A DNA stretch of 48,878 nucleotides from Firmicutes bacterium UBA911 (GTDB lineage: Bacteria; Bacillota; Desulfotomaculia; Desulfotomaculales; Desulforudaceae). Positions 32,361-40,865 of this stretch are shown here, one piece after another. The stretch is from NCBI GenBank assembly GCA_002294005.1, contig DBEH01000049.1, forward strand, positions 72,874 to 121,751, in the 5' to 3' direction. Numbering within the stretch: position 1 is the stretch's first letter; every line of letters begins with the position of its first letter. Position numbers and translations under genes: made by a program. Below the pieces are notes generated by a model, which searched no databases, was not told the DNA's origin, and saw only the letters and a program-made list of their open reading frames with translations.

Positions 32361-34802
32361 TCAGGCGCCCCGGCGCATGCGCAGTTTATCTCCGAGAGCG
32401 GCAAAATGTTCAATCCAAACCCGGGCCCGGTCGTCCCCGGCCGCGGCCCGCTCCTCGAACCCGCCGTAAACGCGCTGCAGAAGCTCGTAGTAGATGTTCT
32501 GCACTTTCCAGAGGTCGACCGTGAAAGGCAGGGATCGGGCCAAGCCCACGGCGGCGTTCAGGCCGGTGAGGGTGTCGAGGTCGTGGGGATCGGCTTGAAG
32601 CCGCCCGGCCATCCGCTCCACCGTTTGCTCCAGCACGTAGTCAAGCCCGCCGGAGTCGAGCTGGACGGCGCAGTCCGCGGCCTGGTCCAGGAGGACGGCA
32701 ATCCGCTTCAGGCTGAACTCTTCGTCGGCGAAGGCGCGGCGCAGGTCGGTGTTCAGCACGAACTCGGCCGCGGTGCACAAGGCCTTGGGTTGCGGGATGC
32801 CCAGCGCCCCCAGGAACCGCATCAGCGAGGCGTGGTGCTCGTAGATATGGCGGTAGTTCGCTTCCAGGTCCGCCAGCGTGGGCGCCAAGATCTGATCGAG
32901 GATCTTTCTTTGCTCGTCCGGGAACAAAAGCTTCAGCGAGTAGGGTATCCCCTCAAAGTACCGGTCAAGCCGGCGGATCACTTCGGGGATGGATCCTCCC
33001 TCGAACGCCGTCGTCACTGCTTGCACCATCGTCCGGTAGGCGTCTTCGTCCCGGTAGGCCCGGACGCCGGCGTTCAGGTTGTGGTCGCCGAAGTGCAGCA
33101 CTCCATAGCTGAGCGCGGTGCTTTCCCGGGTAACCTCGGAGGTCACCCGGGCCCGCCCCACGGTCAGCCTGATTCTCCCGGACGAGAGGCTTAAGTGGTC
33201 CAGGCGTTCCACACGGTAGCAGTAAATGCGGGAGTGCGGCGCATAGTCTTCGAACAGCGAGCTGATGGCGTAGTGCGCCCCCACCTGCGGCAGGTTTACC
33301 ATTGCCGGCCGGACGTGTTGCTCGTACAGGTGGGCCCCGTTACGGTATTCGGAGACGTTGCTCATGGCCCGGCCGATGATATCCAGGAAGGGGGATTCGA
33401 AGTCTTCTTCAGCGAGTTCCTGGGCCAGTTGAATCACGCGGCCGGCATACCGCAACGACTGCACGGTCTGGACTTCCGCGAGGTCGTCAAAAAACCAGCC
33501 GCAGCTTGTGCCCATCAGCAGGATGTACCGCTGCATCTCCAGGGGCTTCAGCGCGGTTACCGACTCCGTCTCGTCAAGCGAGCGCACACCATGTTCCGCC
33601 AGGAACCGCCCGATGTTCTCCGGTGAACGGTCCAGAATCACCCCGATGTATCCGTTCCGCGCGTGCCAGGGATCCTTGAAGAAGGCTTGCGCTTTTGTTT
33701 CGTAACGGAGGGCCAGTGTGCCGGCAAGCCAGTCCAGCGCCTCCCGCAGGGGTCGGCGCCAGGCCTGGTTCCAGGCGGGCCTCGCCCCGCTGTGGCAGCC
33801 GCAGTCGTCCCGCCAGCGCTCGATGCCGTGGGCACAGCTCCAGGAGGTGTTCTCGGCGATTTCCACTTCGTATGCCGGGGGGTGCAGGGCCAGGTATTCG
33901 GAGTAGTTGGTGAGCCGGGCCGTGCCGGCGGCCTCAATCCGCCGCAGCGCGTAAGCCAAGGCCATGTCTCCGTGCCGGTGGTGGTGGCCGTAGCTTTCAC
34001 CGTCGGTGGCGAAGTGCGCCAGTTGGGGGCGGTCGCGGGAGTAGTCGAAACCGCGCTGCAGCCGGTCGGCGAATTGCTCCCCGTTGGAAAGCAGCCCCTC
34101 AAAGGCTACGCCGCGGGCGATGGCGGCATCGTAGAAAAACAGGTCAATGGAGCGGCCCGTGTCCAGGTTCAGCCGGTAGGACATTGAAGTATCAACAGTG
34201 TCCGGCCCGACCGCTTCCCAGTGTCCGGCGCCGATCGGCCTAACCTGCCGGGCCTGGTGCGGGGCCAAAATGGTGAACTTGATCCCGTGCTCCGCCAGTA
34301 CGTCAAGGGTCTCCAGGTCCACGGCGGTCTCAGGCAGCCACATGCCGGCCGGCCTCCGGCCGAAACGGTGCTCGAAATCACGGATTCCCCAGACCACCTG
34401 GGCCTCCTTGTCCCGCCGGCCGACCAGGGGCAAAATGGGGTGGCTGTAAGGCTGGGCGAGCGCCGAGCCGTGGCCGGAAAAGAACCGCCGGCTGTCCCGG
34501 TCGGCCTCGATCACCGCCCGGTAAACGTCGGGCGCCCCTGTTTCCAGCCAGGCCAGCAGGGTCGGGCCGAAGTTGAAGCTGATCCGGGAGTAGTTGTTTA
34601 CGATCTCCCTGATCCGGCCGTCCTGATCCAGGATGCGGGAGGCGGCATTGGGGGCGTAGCATTCGTGCGTGATGCGTTCGTTCCAGTCGTGGTAGGGCTG
34701 GGCCGATTCCTGGATGTCGATGGCCTCCAGCCACGGGTTTTCCCGCGGCGGCTGGTAGAAGTGCCCGTGGATGCAAATGTACCGTTTCGCCTTCATAGTC
34801 AC
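32361..34802 (-). CDS. Glycoside hydrolase family 57 / DUF3536 protein
   Basis: GTG 34802 and ATG 34796 are both possible starts. The ~812-residue protein has a GH57 catalytic barrel with CIHGHFYQPPRENPW at the N-terminus (first metal/substrate motif), YSRISFNFGPTLLAWL, SHPILPLVGRRDKEAQ and GMWLPETAVDLETL, carrying the putative catalytic Glu. The second half is a long helical DUF3536 module (~400-812). Related proteins are predicted alpha-glucan-acting enzymes (amylase or glucanotransferase-like). No signal peptide is seen, so it is cytoplasmic. It is downstream, in the same orientation, of a trehalose synthase-maltokinase fusion, supporting a role in glycogen or alpha-glucan turnover. Confidence 0.9.
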   Translation of the reverse strand: MTMKAKRYICIHGHFYQPPRENPWLEAIDIQESAQPYHDWNERITHECYAPNAASRILDQDGRIREIVNNYSRISFNFGPTLLAWLETGAPDVYRAVIEADRDSRRFFSGHGSALAQPYSHPILPLVGRRDKEAQVVWGIRDFEHRFGRRPAGMWLPETAVDLETLDVLAEHGIKFTILAPHQARQVRPIGAGHWEAVGPDTVDTSMSYRLNLDTGRSIDLFFYDAAIARGVAFEGLLSNGEQFADRLQRGFDYSRDRPQLAHFATDGESYGHHHRHGDMALAYALRRIEAAGTARLTNYSEYLALHPPAYEVEIAENTSWSCAHGIERWRDDCGCHSGARPAWNQAWRRPLREALDWLAGTLALRYETKAQAFFKDPWHARNGYIGVILDRSPENIGRFLAEHGVRSLDETESVTALKPLEMQRYILLMGTSCGWFFDDLAEVQTVQSLRYAGRVIQLAQELAEEDFESPFLDIIGRAMSNVSEYRNGAHLYEQHVRPAMVNLPQVGAHYAISSLFEDYAPHSRIYCYRVERLDHLSLSSGRIRLTVGRARVTSEVTRESTALSYGVLHFGDHNLNAGVRAYRDEDAYRTMVQAVTTAFEGGSIPEVIRRLDRYFEGIPYSLKLLFPDEQRKILDQILAPTLADLEANYRHIYEHHASLMRFLGALGIPQPKALCTAAEFVLNTDLRRAFADEEFSLKRIAVLLDQAADCAVQLDSGGLDYVLEQTVERMAGRLQADPHDLDTLTGLNAAVGLARSLPFTVDLWKVQNIYYELLQRVYGGFEERAAAGDDRARVWIEHFAALGDKLRMRRGA

Positions 34803-34934
34803 ACACCCAGACTCTTTAGGCCCTATTATGCCCGTTCAAGAGGCTAAAATCACAACGGGCCAGTGGCGTTCACCCCCGGCGGCGGTCCGGGCTCTGGGGT
34901 GGCGCCCAAGCCGGACCGGGTCCCAAGGCTGGTT

Positions 34935-37900
34935 TCACGCCCGGACCTGGAGCATCTCCAGGATTCCCCTCAGCGGAATGCGTACCCATCCCGGCCGGTG
35001 ATTCAGTTCCCAGCCCAGTTCGTACACGGCCTTTTCCAATACACAGGCCTCCAGCAGGATGGAGAACTGCGCAGGCACCTTCGGCAGGAATGCGGCCGGG
35101 CCGGCGGTCTGAAGGTACGAGTCCAGGAAGGCGGCCGAGACTTTGCGGTGCCAGAAACGGGCCCAGGGCTCCAGAACGGCCGGTTCCTCCCGGTGCGTCC
35201 CGTCCGTGCCCGCCAGGTTGTACAGCGCGGTACACGCGGCATAGTGGAAGGAGCGGAGCATACCCGCGATGTCGCGCAACGGGGTGCGTTTGGCGCGTGA
35301 CTCATAGGCATAGGCGGGGTGGGCCGGTTCGCCCTCGAAGTCGATGATCACGAAATCCTCGCCGGTACAAAGCACTTGGCCGAGATGATAGTCACCGTGA
35401 CCGCGGATACGCATGGTATCGATCTTGCGGGCGAGCAGGGCCTGGAAGCGGCTTAAGACTTCCCCCTCAAGGCTCAGAACGGTCTGGGCGTCCGCCCGCG
35501 CCGCTTCCGGCAATTCCGCCGGCCTGTTGCGCAAAGTCAGGAAGACCCGGTTGGTTAGGCTGCGCATAGACTGGTATAGGGCGCGCTGATAGAACACGGT
35601 GAACGGTTCGGGGGCGAAGTCCGGATGATCCGGCCGGCCGGCAAGGGCCAGGTGCAGCTCCGCCGTCCGCCGACCGAGCAACCGGGCCTTCTCCAAGTAT
35701 CGGCCGATCATTTCGGTCGCCGGGGAGGGATCCTCTTCGGCCCAAACGGACGGGGCTTTAGGCGGGAGCGACGGTGCTTCAAGGCCGGGCGCCGACCGGA
35801 CCTGGTCGAAGAAACGGGCCAGGGCGCCCAGAGTGTACTGCCAGGCATCTCCCATGTTCGGCACGAAGCCGTGCAGTACGGCCAAGGTCAACACCTGTTC
35901 CTTGTCCCGAAAGTACTCCAGGCTGCCGGCCAAAGGAGCGATTTGGTTGAAGGTGGCTTGACCGGCCAGGAAACGACCGATTTCAAGTTCAGGATTGATG
36001 CCTTCCCAGACGCGGCGGAAGAGCTTCAATAACAGCCGGTCCCCGAACAACACCGTACTGTTGCTTTGCTCCACCTGCGTGGGCAACGGTTCGGTCAGCA
36101 TCTGTACCGGGCCGCGCAGCCGGGCGAATTGCGGCGTCGGTGCGGCGATCATAGTGCCGAATTCGCCTTTGAACCGGCGGCGACGGGAAACGGCGTCCAA
36201 CAAGACCTCACAGAAGGCGGGGTCCCGCAGGGCGTCGTAAAGAACGCCGGTCTTATCCTTTGTTTCCAGTCTCGCCACGGCTGATGGGGCCAGTTCCTGG
36301 ACCTGTGCGCCCCACTCCCCGGTGGCCAGGGCGAGGGGGAGAACATAAGTTTCCGGGTCCCCCTCGGTGTAGTCGGCCTGAGCCAGCGTGATATAAGCCA
36401 CCGAGCCGTTGTACGGGACGGGGATGACCTCCGTAATCCGGATGGAACTCAGCTTTCGGGTCCGGCCTCCGAACCAGCGGCAATCGGCAAGGTAAGAGGG
36501 CAGGATCTCCGCCAGAGCGTCCCGGTCGGCGCTGCCCCGAAAGACCGCTTCCCAAGGTCCCTTCAACACCACGGTCGGCAGACCGGCTTTGGCGACGGTG
36601 CCCGGGCTCAGTTCCCACTGAGGACGCCGGGGCTCCAGAGAGAGCCAGTAAAAGGCGTGCGGACCGAGGGTGAAAAAGTACGGCCGGTCCCCAATCGGGG
36701 GGAACTCCGTGTGGCCGAACATTTCGACCGGGATCATGCCGCGCATCCCACTTAGGTCCAACTCGACACACTGCACAAAACGGGAGAGGTTGGCAATAAC
36801 CAGGATCAATTCGTCCTGGTAGCGGCGCAAGTAAGCCAGCACCTTGCGGTTTTCGGGATCAAGGAACTCCAGGCTGCCGCGTCCGAAAGCCTTGTGGCGC
36901 TTGCGCAGCAAAATCAACCGCTTTGTCCAGGACAACAGGGAATGAGGGTTGTTTTGCAGCGTCTCGACGTTGACTGTTTCATAATGATACTCGGCATCGG
37001 CGATGACCGGCAGGTACAACTGCTGGCTCTTGGCTTTGGAAAAGCCCGCGTTGCGGTCGGGGCTCCACTGCATGGGTGTACGGACCCCATTACGGTCGCC
37101 CAGGTAGATGTTGTCGCCCATGCCGATCTCATCCCCGTAGTAAATCACCGGGGTTCCCGGCAGGGAAAAGAGCAGGCCGTTCATCAACTCGATGCGCCGG
37201 CGGTGGTTTCCGAGCAGCGGGGCCAGGCGCCGGCGAATGCCGAGGTTGATCCGCATCCGGGGGTCGTGCGCGTAGGCCCGGTACATATAGTTCCGTTCCT
37301 CGTCGGTGACCGTCTCCAGGGTTAACTCGTCGTGGTTGCGCAGGAAAAGCGCCCATTGGGAAGTCTCCGGGATCGGGGGCGTTTGCGCCAGGATGTCCAC
37401 GATCGGAAAACGGTCCTCCATGCGCAGCGCCATGAACAGACGCGGCATCAGCGGGAAATGAAAAGCCATGTGGCACTCGTCCCCCAGGTAGGCGACGGCG
37501 TGCTCGGGCCACTGGTTGGCTTCGGCCAGGAGCATGCGGTTTTCAAAGTGCCCGTCGACGTGGCTGCGCAACTCTTTCAGGAAAGCGTGGGTTTCCGGCA
37601 GGTTCTCGCAAGTTGTGCCGTCCTCTTCGTGCAGGTAGGGCACGGCGTCCAGGCGCAGCCCGTCCACGCCGATCTGCAACCAGAAGTCGAGCGCCTTGAA
37701 AATGGCTTTCCGGACCTTGGGGTTGTTGTAGTTCAGGTCCGGCTGGTGCGCGTAGAACCGGTGCCAGTAATAGGCGCCGGCCACCGGGTCCCAAGACCAG
37801 TTCGAAGTCTCGAAGTCCTTGAAGATGATCCGCGCCTCCCGGTATTTCTCCGGGGTGTCGCTCCAGACGTAGAAATCGCGCCACACACTGCCCACCTTCG

Positions 37901-38300
37901 CCCGGCGGGCGCGCTGGAACCAAGGGTGCTGGTCCGAGGTGTGGTTGCACACCAGTTCGGTGATCACGCGCAACCCCCGGCGGTGAGCCTCCCGAACGAA
38001 GAGCTTAAAGTCCGCGAGCGTCCCGTACGACGGGTGGACGGCCGTATAGTCGGCGATGTCGTAGCCGTCATCCTTCAGGGGGGAAGGGTAGAAGGGCAAC
38101 AACCAGACCGCGGTCACCCCGAGGTCCTGGAGGTAGTCAAGCTTCGCAGCGAGCCCCCGGAAGTCACCGATGCCGTCGCCGCTGCTGTCGAAAAAGGCCC
38201 GCACGTGAAGCGCGTACAGAATGGCGTCCTTATACCAAAACGGGTTTTGGTCGCGCACCGGGCCGGCCTCCAGTTTTTCCAGCGCCAAAAGCCTTAACAC
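34935..38300 (-). CDS. treS: Trehalose synthase (maltose alpha-D-glucosyltransferase) fused to maltokinase
   Basis: GTG 38300 follows GGAGAG by about 4 nt. The first ~560 residues are a GH13 trehalose synthase: NPFWYKDAILYALHVRAFFD, nucleophile Asp in GLRLDAVPYLHEEDG, acid/base Glu in LLAEANQWPEH and NHDELTLE. The last ~520 residues are a maltokinase: N-cap CRWFGGRTRKLSSI, an aminoglycoside-phosphotransferase-like catalytic loop RGHGDYHLGQVL and IIDFEGEP. TreS interconverts trehalose and maltose, and the kinase makes maltose-1-phosphate, the substrate of GlgE. No glgE lies in the window. TreS-Mak fusions are known in several phyla. The 1121-residue length is typical of the fusion. Confidence 0.95.
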   Translation of the reverse strand: MLRLLALEKLEAGPVRDQNPFWYKDAILYALHVRAFFDSSGDGIGDFRGLAAKLDYLQDLGVTAVWLLPFYPSPLKDDGYDIADYTAVHPSYGTLADFKLFVREAHRRGLRVITELVCNHTSDQHPWFQRARRAKVGSVWRDFYVWSDTPEKYREARIIFKDFETSNWSWDPVAGAYYWHRFYAHQPDLNYNNPKVRKAIFKALDFWLQIGVDGLRLDAVPYLHEEDGTTCENLPETHAFLKELRSHVDGHFENRMLLAEANQWPEHAVAYLGDECHMAFHFPLMPRLFMALRMEDRFPIVDILAQTPPIPETSQWALFLRNHDELTLETVTDEERNYMYRAYAHDPRMRINLGIRRRLAPLLGNHRRRIELMNGLLFSLPGTPVIYYGDEIGMGDNIYLGDRNGVRTPMQWSPDRNAGFSKAKSQQLYLPVIADAEYHYETVNVETLQNNPHSLLSWTKRLILLRKRHKAFGRGSLEFLDPENRKVLAYLRRYQDELILVIANLSRFVQCVELDLSGMRGMIPVEMFGHTEFPPIGDRPYFFTLGPHAFYWLSLEPRRPQWELSPGTVAKAGLPTVVLKGPWEAVFRGSADRDALAEILPSYLADCRWFGGRTRKLSSIRITEVIPVPYNGSVAYITLAQADYTEGDPETYVLPLALATGEWGAQVQELAPSAVARLETKDKTGVLYDALRDPAFCEVLLDAVSRRRRFKGEFGTMIAAPTPQFARLRGPVQMLTEPLPTQVEQSNSTVLFGDRLLLKLFRRVWEGINPELEIGRFLAGQATFNQIAPLAGSLEYFRDKEQVLTLAVLHGFVPNMGDAWQYTLGALARFFDQVRSAPGLEAPSLPPKAPSVWAEEDPSPATEMIGRYLEKARLLGRRTAELHLALAGRPDHPDFAPEPFTVFYQRALYQSMRSLTNRVFLTLRNRPAELPEAARADAQTVLSLEGEVLSRFQALLARKIDTMRIRGHGDYHLGQVLCTGEDFVIIDFEGEPAHPAYAYESRAKRTPLRDIAGMLRSFHYAACTALYNLAGTDGTHREEPAVLEPWARFWHRKVSAAFLDSYLQTAGPAAFLPKVPAQFSILLEACVLEKAVYELGWELNHRPGWVRIPLRGILEMLQVRA

Positions 38301-38425
38301 TCGCTCTCCAAGAGAAATAAGCGGTAACAGAAATCAACCAGACACATCAGTCTGGACTCTATTTCATTCGTTGCGCGAGGCACGGATTCCTGCCGGCTCC
38401 CAAAGGCGAGGGTGGAGGTAATTGT

Positions 38426-38455
38426 TTGACTCGGCTTGGCCGTAGTGGGTAAGAA
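38426..38455 (+). promoter_or_regulatory. Putative promoter TTGACT-N18-TAAGAA for the DUF5677-like gene
   Basis: TTGACT at 38426-38431 is followed after 18 nt by TAAGAA. A start near 38461 would exclude in-frame TTG/GTG codons at 38436 and 38445, supporting ATG 38490. Confidence 0.45.
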
Positions 38456-38489
38456 TAACCAGAGCAACAGGGGAGGCATCGAAAACGGC

Positions 38490-39218
38490 ATGGAAATCAC
38501 AGGCCGGATGACGGCATTGTACGACGACTTGGACCAAGCGGCGGAGAACATCGGGGAGATCCCCATCGAGGAGGCCTCGGACTACGACCGGGTGCTGCAA
38601 CTCTTTTTCAGCCGGTCACGCCGCACCTTCCGCGCCGTCAAGCTCTTGGCCGAACACGGGTATGGAGAACAATCACTGATTCTGGTGCGGACGCTGTACG
38701 AGGATACCGTGAATCTCCTGTACATCAGTACCAATCCGGACCGTTTGGCCAAGCTCTTCCTGGAGTACGCACACTTCAGGAACTTCAAGTACCTTCGGTA
38801 TCTGCAGGAGCACTACCCGGACTCACTCAAACTCGAGAGTTCCGATACGCTGCACACCTTAATCCACGAATATGAGCGGGTCAGGCAGAACTACCCGCGG
38901 GGCGACAGTTGGAGCGGTCATTCCATCAGCCAACTCGCGCGGACCCTGAATCTGGACGGACTGCACGAGACCCTGTACAAAATCACCAGCGACCTCGCCC
39001 ACGGCAATGTCGCCGGGGTGTACCACTTCCTGGTCACCAAGGACAACCGGACCATCGGAGTGCAAAGCGGGACCAGCCTTGACTACGCTACCCAGTCGGT
39101 GATTCTGGCCGTCGAGTGCTTCCGGCTGATCCTGAATGAAGTCAACCGCCATTTCAAGCTGCCGTTCGACGAGACCCTGGAACATACGCGCCGGGGGCTG
39201 GCCGCCTTGTCGCACTAG
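38490..39218 (+). CDS. DUF5677-like helical protein
   Basis: ATG 38490 is 13 nt after AGGGGAGG; the protein has 242 residues. It is all-helical and soluble. The pattern is RSRRTFRAVKLLAEHGYGEQ, LVRTLYEDTVNLLYI, a long helix with FLEYAHFRNFKYLRYL, then KITSDLAHGNVAGVYHF and a C-terminal TQSVILAVECFRLILNEVNR. The RTLYE and SDxxHG spacing resembles the DUF5677 family. Its function is unknown; the helical layout is reminiscent of HEPN-like folds, but no catalytic RxxxxH was identified. It is a single-gene unit divergent from the treS-maltokinase gene. Confidence 0.7.
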   Translation: MEITGRMTALYDDLDQAAENIGEIPIEEASDYDRVLQLFFSRSRRTFRAVKLLAEHGYGEQSLILVRTLYEDTVNLLYISTNPDRLAKLFLEYAHFRNFKYLRYLQEHYPDSLKLESSDTLHTLIHEYERVRQNYPRGDSWSGHSISQLARTLNLDGLHETLYKITSDLAHGNVAGVYHFLVTKDNRTIGVQSGTSLDYATQSVILAVECFRLILNEVNRHFKLPFDETLEHTRRGLAALSH

Positions 39219-39499
39219 GCCACAGGCCGCTCGTTTTCCACCCCCGAGCGGTTTACTCCTTCACGCCGGCACAACCGGCACCCGCCGGCACGTAGACCCG
39301 GGGCTCCGACGAGGAAGGCGAACACGGCATGTACGCCTAACCCACACCCGCCGGCACGCGGATCCGGGGTTCCGGCCCGGCGGCCGGCCGCGTAGAAATA
39401 TAGCAGCACAACAAGGCGGGTGGTATGTGGGTGAAAGCGGGGCACGCCTGCCCGGGGCGCACCCGACCTTGGCAGTAGCAGCACAGCAAGGCGGGTGGT
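39219..39499 (+). other. 281-bp intergenic region made largely of two families of imperfect direct repeats
   Basis: The region carries two imperfect direct-repeat pairs, described separately, and a low-complexity GC-rich centre. No supported gene lies here. The repeat DNA extends into the translation start of the LD-carboxypeptidase gene. Confidence 0.6.
39279..39374. repeat. 30-nt direct repeat, two copies 66 bp apart
   Basis: Copies at 39279-39308 and 39345-39374 share CACCCGCCGGCACG and a CCGGGG(C/T)TCCG end, about 25 of 30 identical. Confidence 0.75.
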
Positions 39500-39512
39500 G
39501 TGTGGGTGAAAG
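39401..39512. repeat. 37-nt direct repeat duplicating the LD-carboxypeptidase start region
   Basis: Copies at 39401-39437 and 39476-39512 differ at only 2 of 37 positions (period 75). The downstream copy contains the ribosome binding site and GTG start of the LD-carboxypeptidase gene. The upstream copy carries the same site with ATGTGGGTGAAAG and opens a 17-codon frame ending in TAG inside the second copy. Confidence 0.88.
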
Positions 39513-40444
39513 TATTGGCTCCCGGACTCAAGCCGCATGACCTGGTCGGCATCGTCGCCCCGGCCGGACCGTTGCTTGACAACGGCGTGCTGGACAAAGG
39601 GCTCCAAACGTTGCACACGCTGGGCTTCCGGACCACGGTGGGCCGGCATGCCCTGGCCGCCTCCGGCTACCTGGCCGGTGCGGACGCCCAGCGGGCCGCC
39701 GATCTAATGGAGATGTTTTCCCGGCCCGAGGTGGGAGCGATAATCTGCCTCCGCGGCGGTTACGGCACCATGCGGCTTCTGAACGATATCGACTACGATT
39801 TGATCCGGAAAAACCCCAAAATCCTGGTGGGGTTTAGTGACATTACCGGGTTGCACCTGGCCATCCGTAAGCGGTGCGGATTGGTCACCTTTCACGGGCC
39901 GATGGTGTCGACCGACTTCGGGAAGCAGTTGTCCACCTTTACGCGGGAGCAGTTTCTAAAAGTTTTGACGGCCGGCGCCGGTCTGAGACCGATCATAAAC
40001 CCTCCGGACGGGCCGCGGCCGGTGACCGTCACCCCCGGTCGAGCCAGGGGGGAGCTAGTCGGCGGCAATTTGACCCTGGTGACCGCGCTTTTGGGCACTC
40101 CGTTTGAGATCGAAACCCAGGGCCGGATTCTCTTTCTCGAAGAGGTGGCAGAAAACCCGTACCGGTTGGATCGGATGCTCAGCCAACTCCGTCTGGCCGG
40201 CAAGTTGACGGCGGCGGCCGGGGTGATCTTCGGCGAATGTGAGGAATGCGGGAGCGGCCCGGGCGGGCGGGATTCCAGTGTGGCGCACGTCCTCAAGGAC
40301 CGGCTGGGGGACCTTGGCCTCCCCTGCTTCTACGGACTGGCGATCGGTCACGGAACCCACCGGGCGACGCTGCCCCTGGGAGTGACGGCCACGATGGACG
40401 CCGACCGTCACACTCTGCACTTTAACGAGCCGGCGGTGCGCTAG
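39500..40444 (+). CDS. LD-carboxypeptidase (peptidase family S66, LdcA/MccF-like)
   Basis: GTG 39500 or GTG 39506 lies after AAGGCGGG; the protein has about 314 residues. It shows the S66 pattern: N-terminal VGIVAPAGPL, ICLRGGYGTMRLLNDIDYD, nucleophile Ser in LVGFSDITGLHLA, catalytic Glu region FLEEVAENPYRLDRML and catalytic His in AIGHGTHRATLPLG. The family cleaves the L,D-bond of murein tetrapeptides during peptidoglycan recycling; MccF members instead cleave microcin C-type amides. No signal peptide is seen, so it is cytoplasmic. Its start region is duplicated 75 bp upstream. Confidence 0.93.
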   Translation: MWVKVLAPGLKPHDLVGIVAPAGPLLDNGVLDKGLQTLHTLGFRTTVGRHALAASGYLAGADAQRAADLMEMFSRPEVGAIICLRGGYGTMRLLNDIDYDLIRKNPKILVGFSDITGLHLAIRKRCGLVTFHGPMVSTDFGKQLSTFTREQFLKVLTAGAGLRPIINPPDGPRPVTVTPGRARGELVGGNLTLVTALLGTPFEIETQGRILFLEEVAENPYRLDRMLSQLRLAGKLTAAAGVIFGECEECGSGPGGRDSSVAHVLKDRLGDLGLPCFYGLAIGHGTHRATLPLGVTATMDADRHTLHFNEPAVR

Positions 40445-40480
40445 AGCCCGCCCGGTATCCGGCCGCCGGAAGTGAAAAGC

Positions 40481-40645
40481 CTATTGAACCCAGGAAATAT
40501 ACCAGATTCCGGCAAGGATGAGGGCGATCGAGAGGAGCATGTGCAACCGGCCGGACTTGATTTGACCGGCTTTGTCCTTCTTGTGGCCCACCCAAAACTG
40601 GTGGACGGCGGCGGCCAGGATCAGTCCTCCAACCAGAGTTTCCAT
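40481..40645 (-). CDS. 54-residue two-helix membrane protein
   Basis: ATG 40645 follows AGGAG by about 9 nt. The product begins METLVGGLILAAAVHQFWVG, has a basic middle (HKKDKAGQIKSGR) and a second hydrophobic helix (LLSIALILAGIWYISWV) ending in Gln. The two membrane segments around a positive loop suggest a small hairpin membrane protein with the loop inside. It is convergent with the LD-carboxypeptidase gene and divergent from the chemoreceptor-like gene. No family was recognised; the ribosome binding site and composition support it as real. Confidence 0.72.
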   Translation of the reverse strand: METLVGGLILAAAVHQFWVGHKKDKAGQIKSGRLHMLLSIALILAGIWYISWVQ

Positions 40646-40788
40646 ATTGCTTCACTCCTGTTTCCCGAAGGGGCCTTCTGACAGACATTATATTCCGGAC
40701 ATCGGCCGGCGGGCAAGTACTCACTCCACCCGCCTCCGTCCAGTTCAACCTTCTTGTCCGAAATCGGTTTCCGAAGGTGCGTCTTCCC

Positions 40789-40816
40789 TTTTCAAATCGC
40801 GGGGCGATGGTATAAT
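40789..40816 (+). promoter_or_regulatory. Putative promoter TTTTCA-N16-TATAAT
   Basis: A perfect TATAAT at 40811-40816 is 16 nt after TTTTCA. It precedes the chemoreceptor-like gene (GTG 40866) by 50 nt. Confidence 0.55.
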
Positions 40817-40865
40817 CAAAGGAAATGAGCCGGAGGCCGACGCTGTTGGAAGGGGAGTGCCGGGT

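Noticed and set aside
39279..39512. Possible CRISPR array
   Set aside because: Only two imperfect copies of each repeat exist, spacers are not uniform, and one repeat contains the start of a gene; no cas genes are present.
40572..40865. Upstream in-frame extension of the chemoreceptor-like gene
   Set aside because: It crosses the promoter at 40789-40816 and lies antisense to the 54-residue membrane-protein gene.
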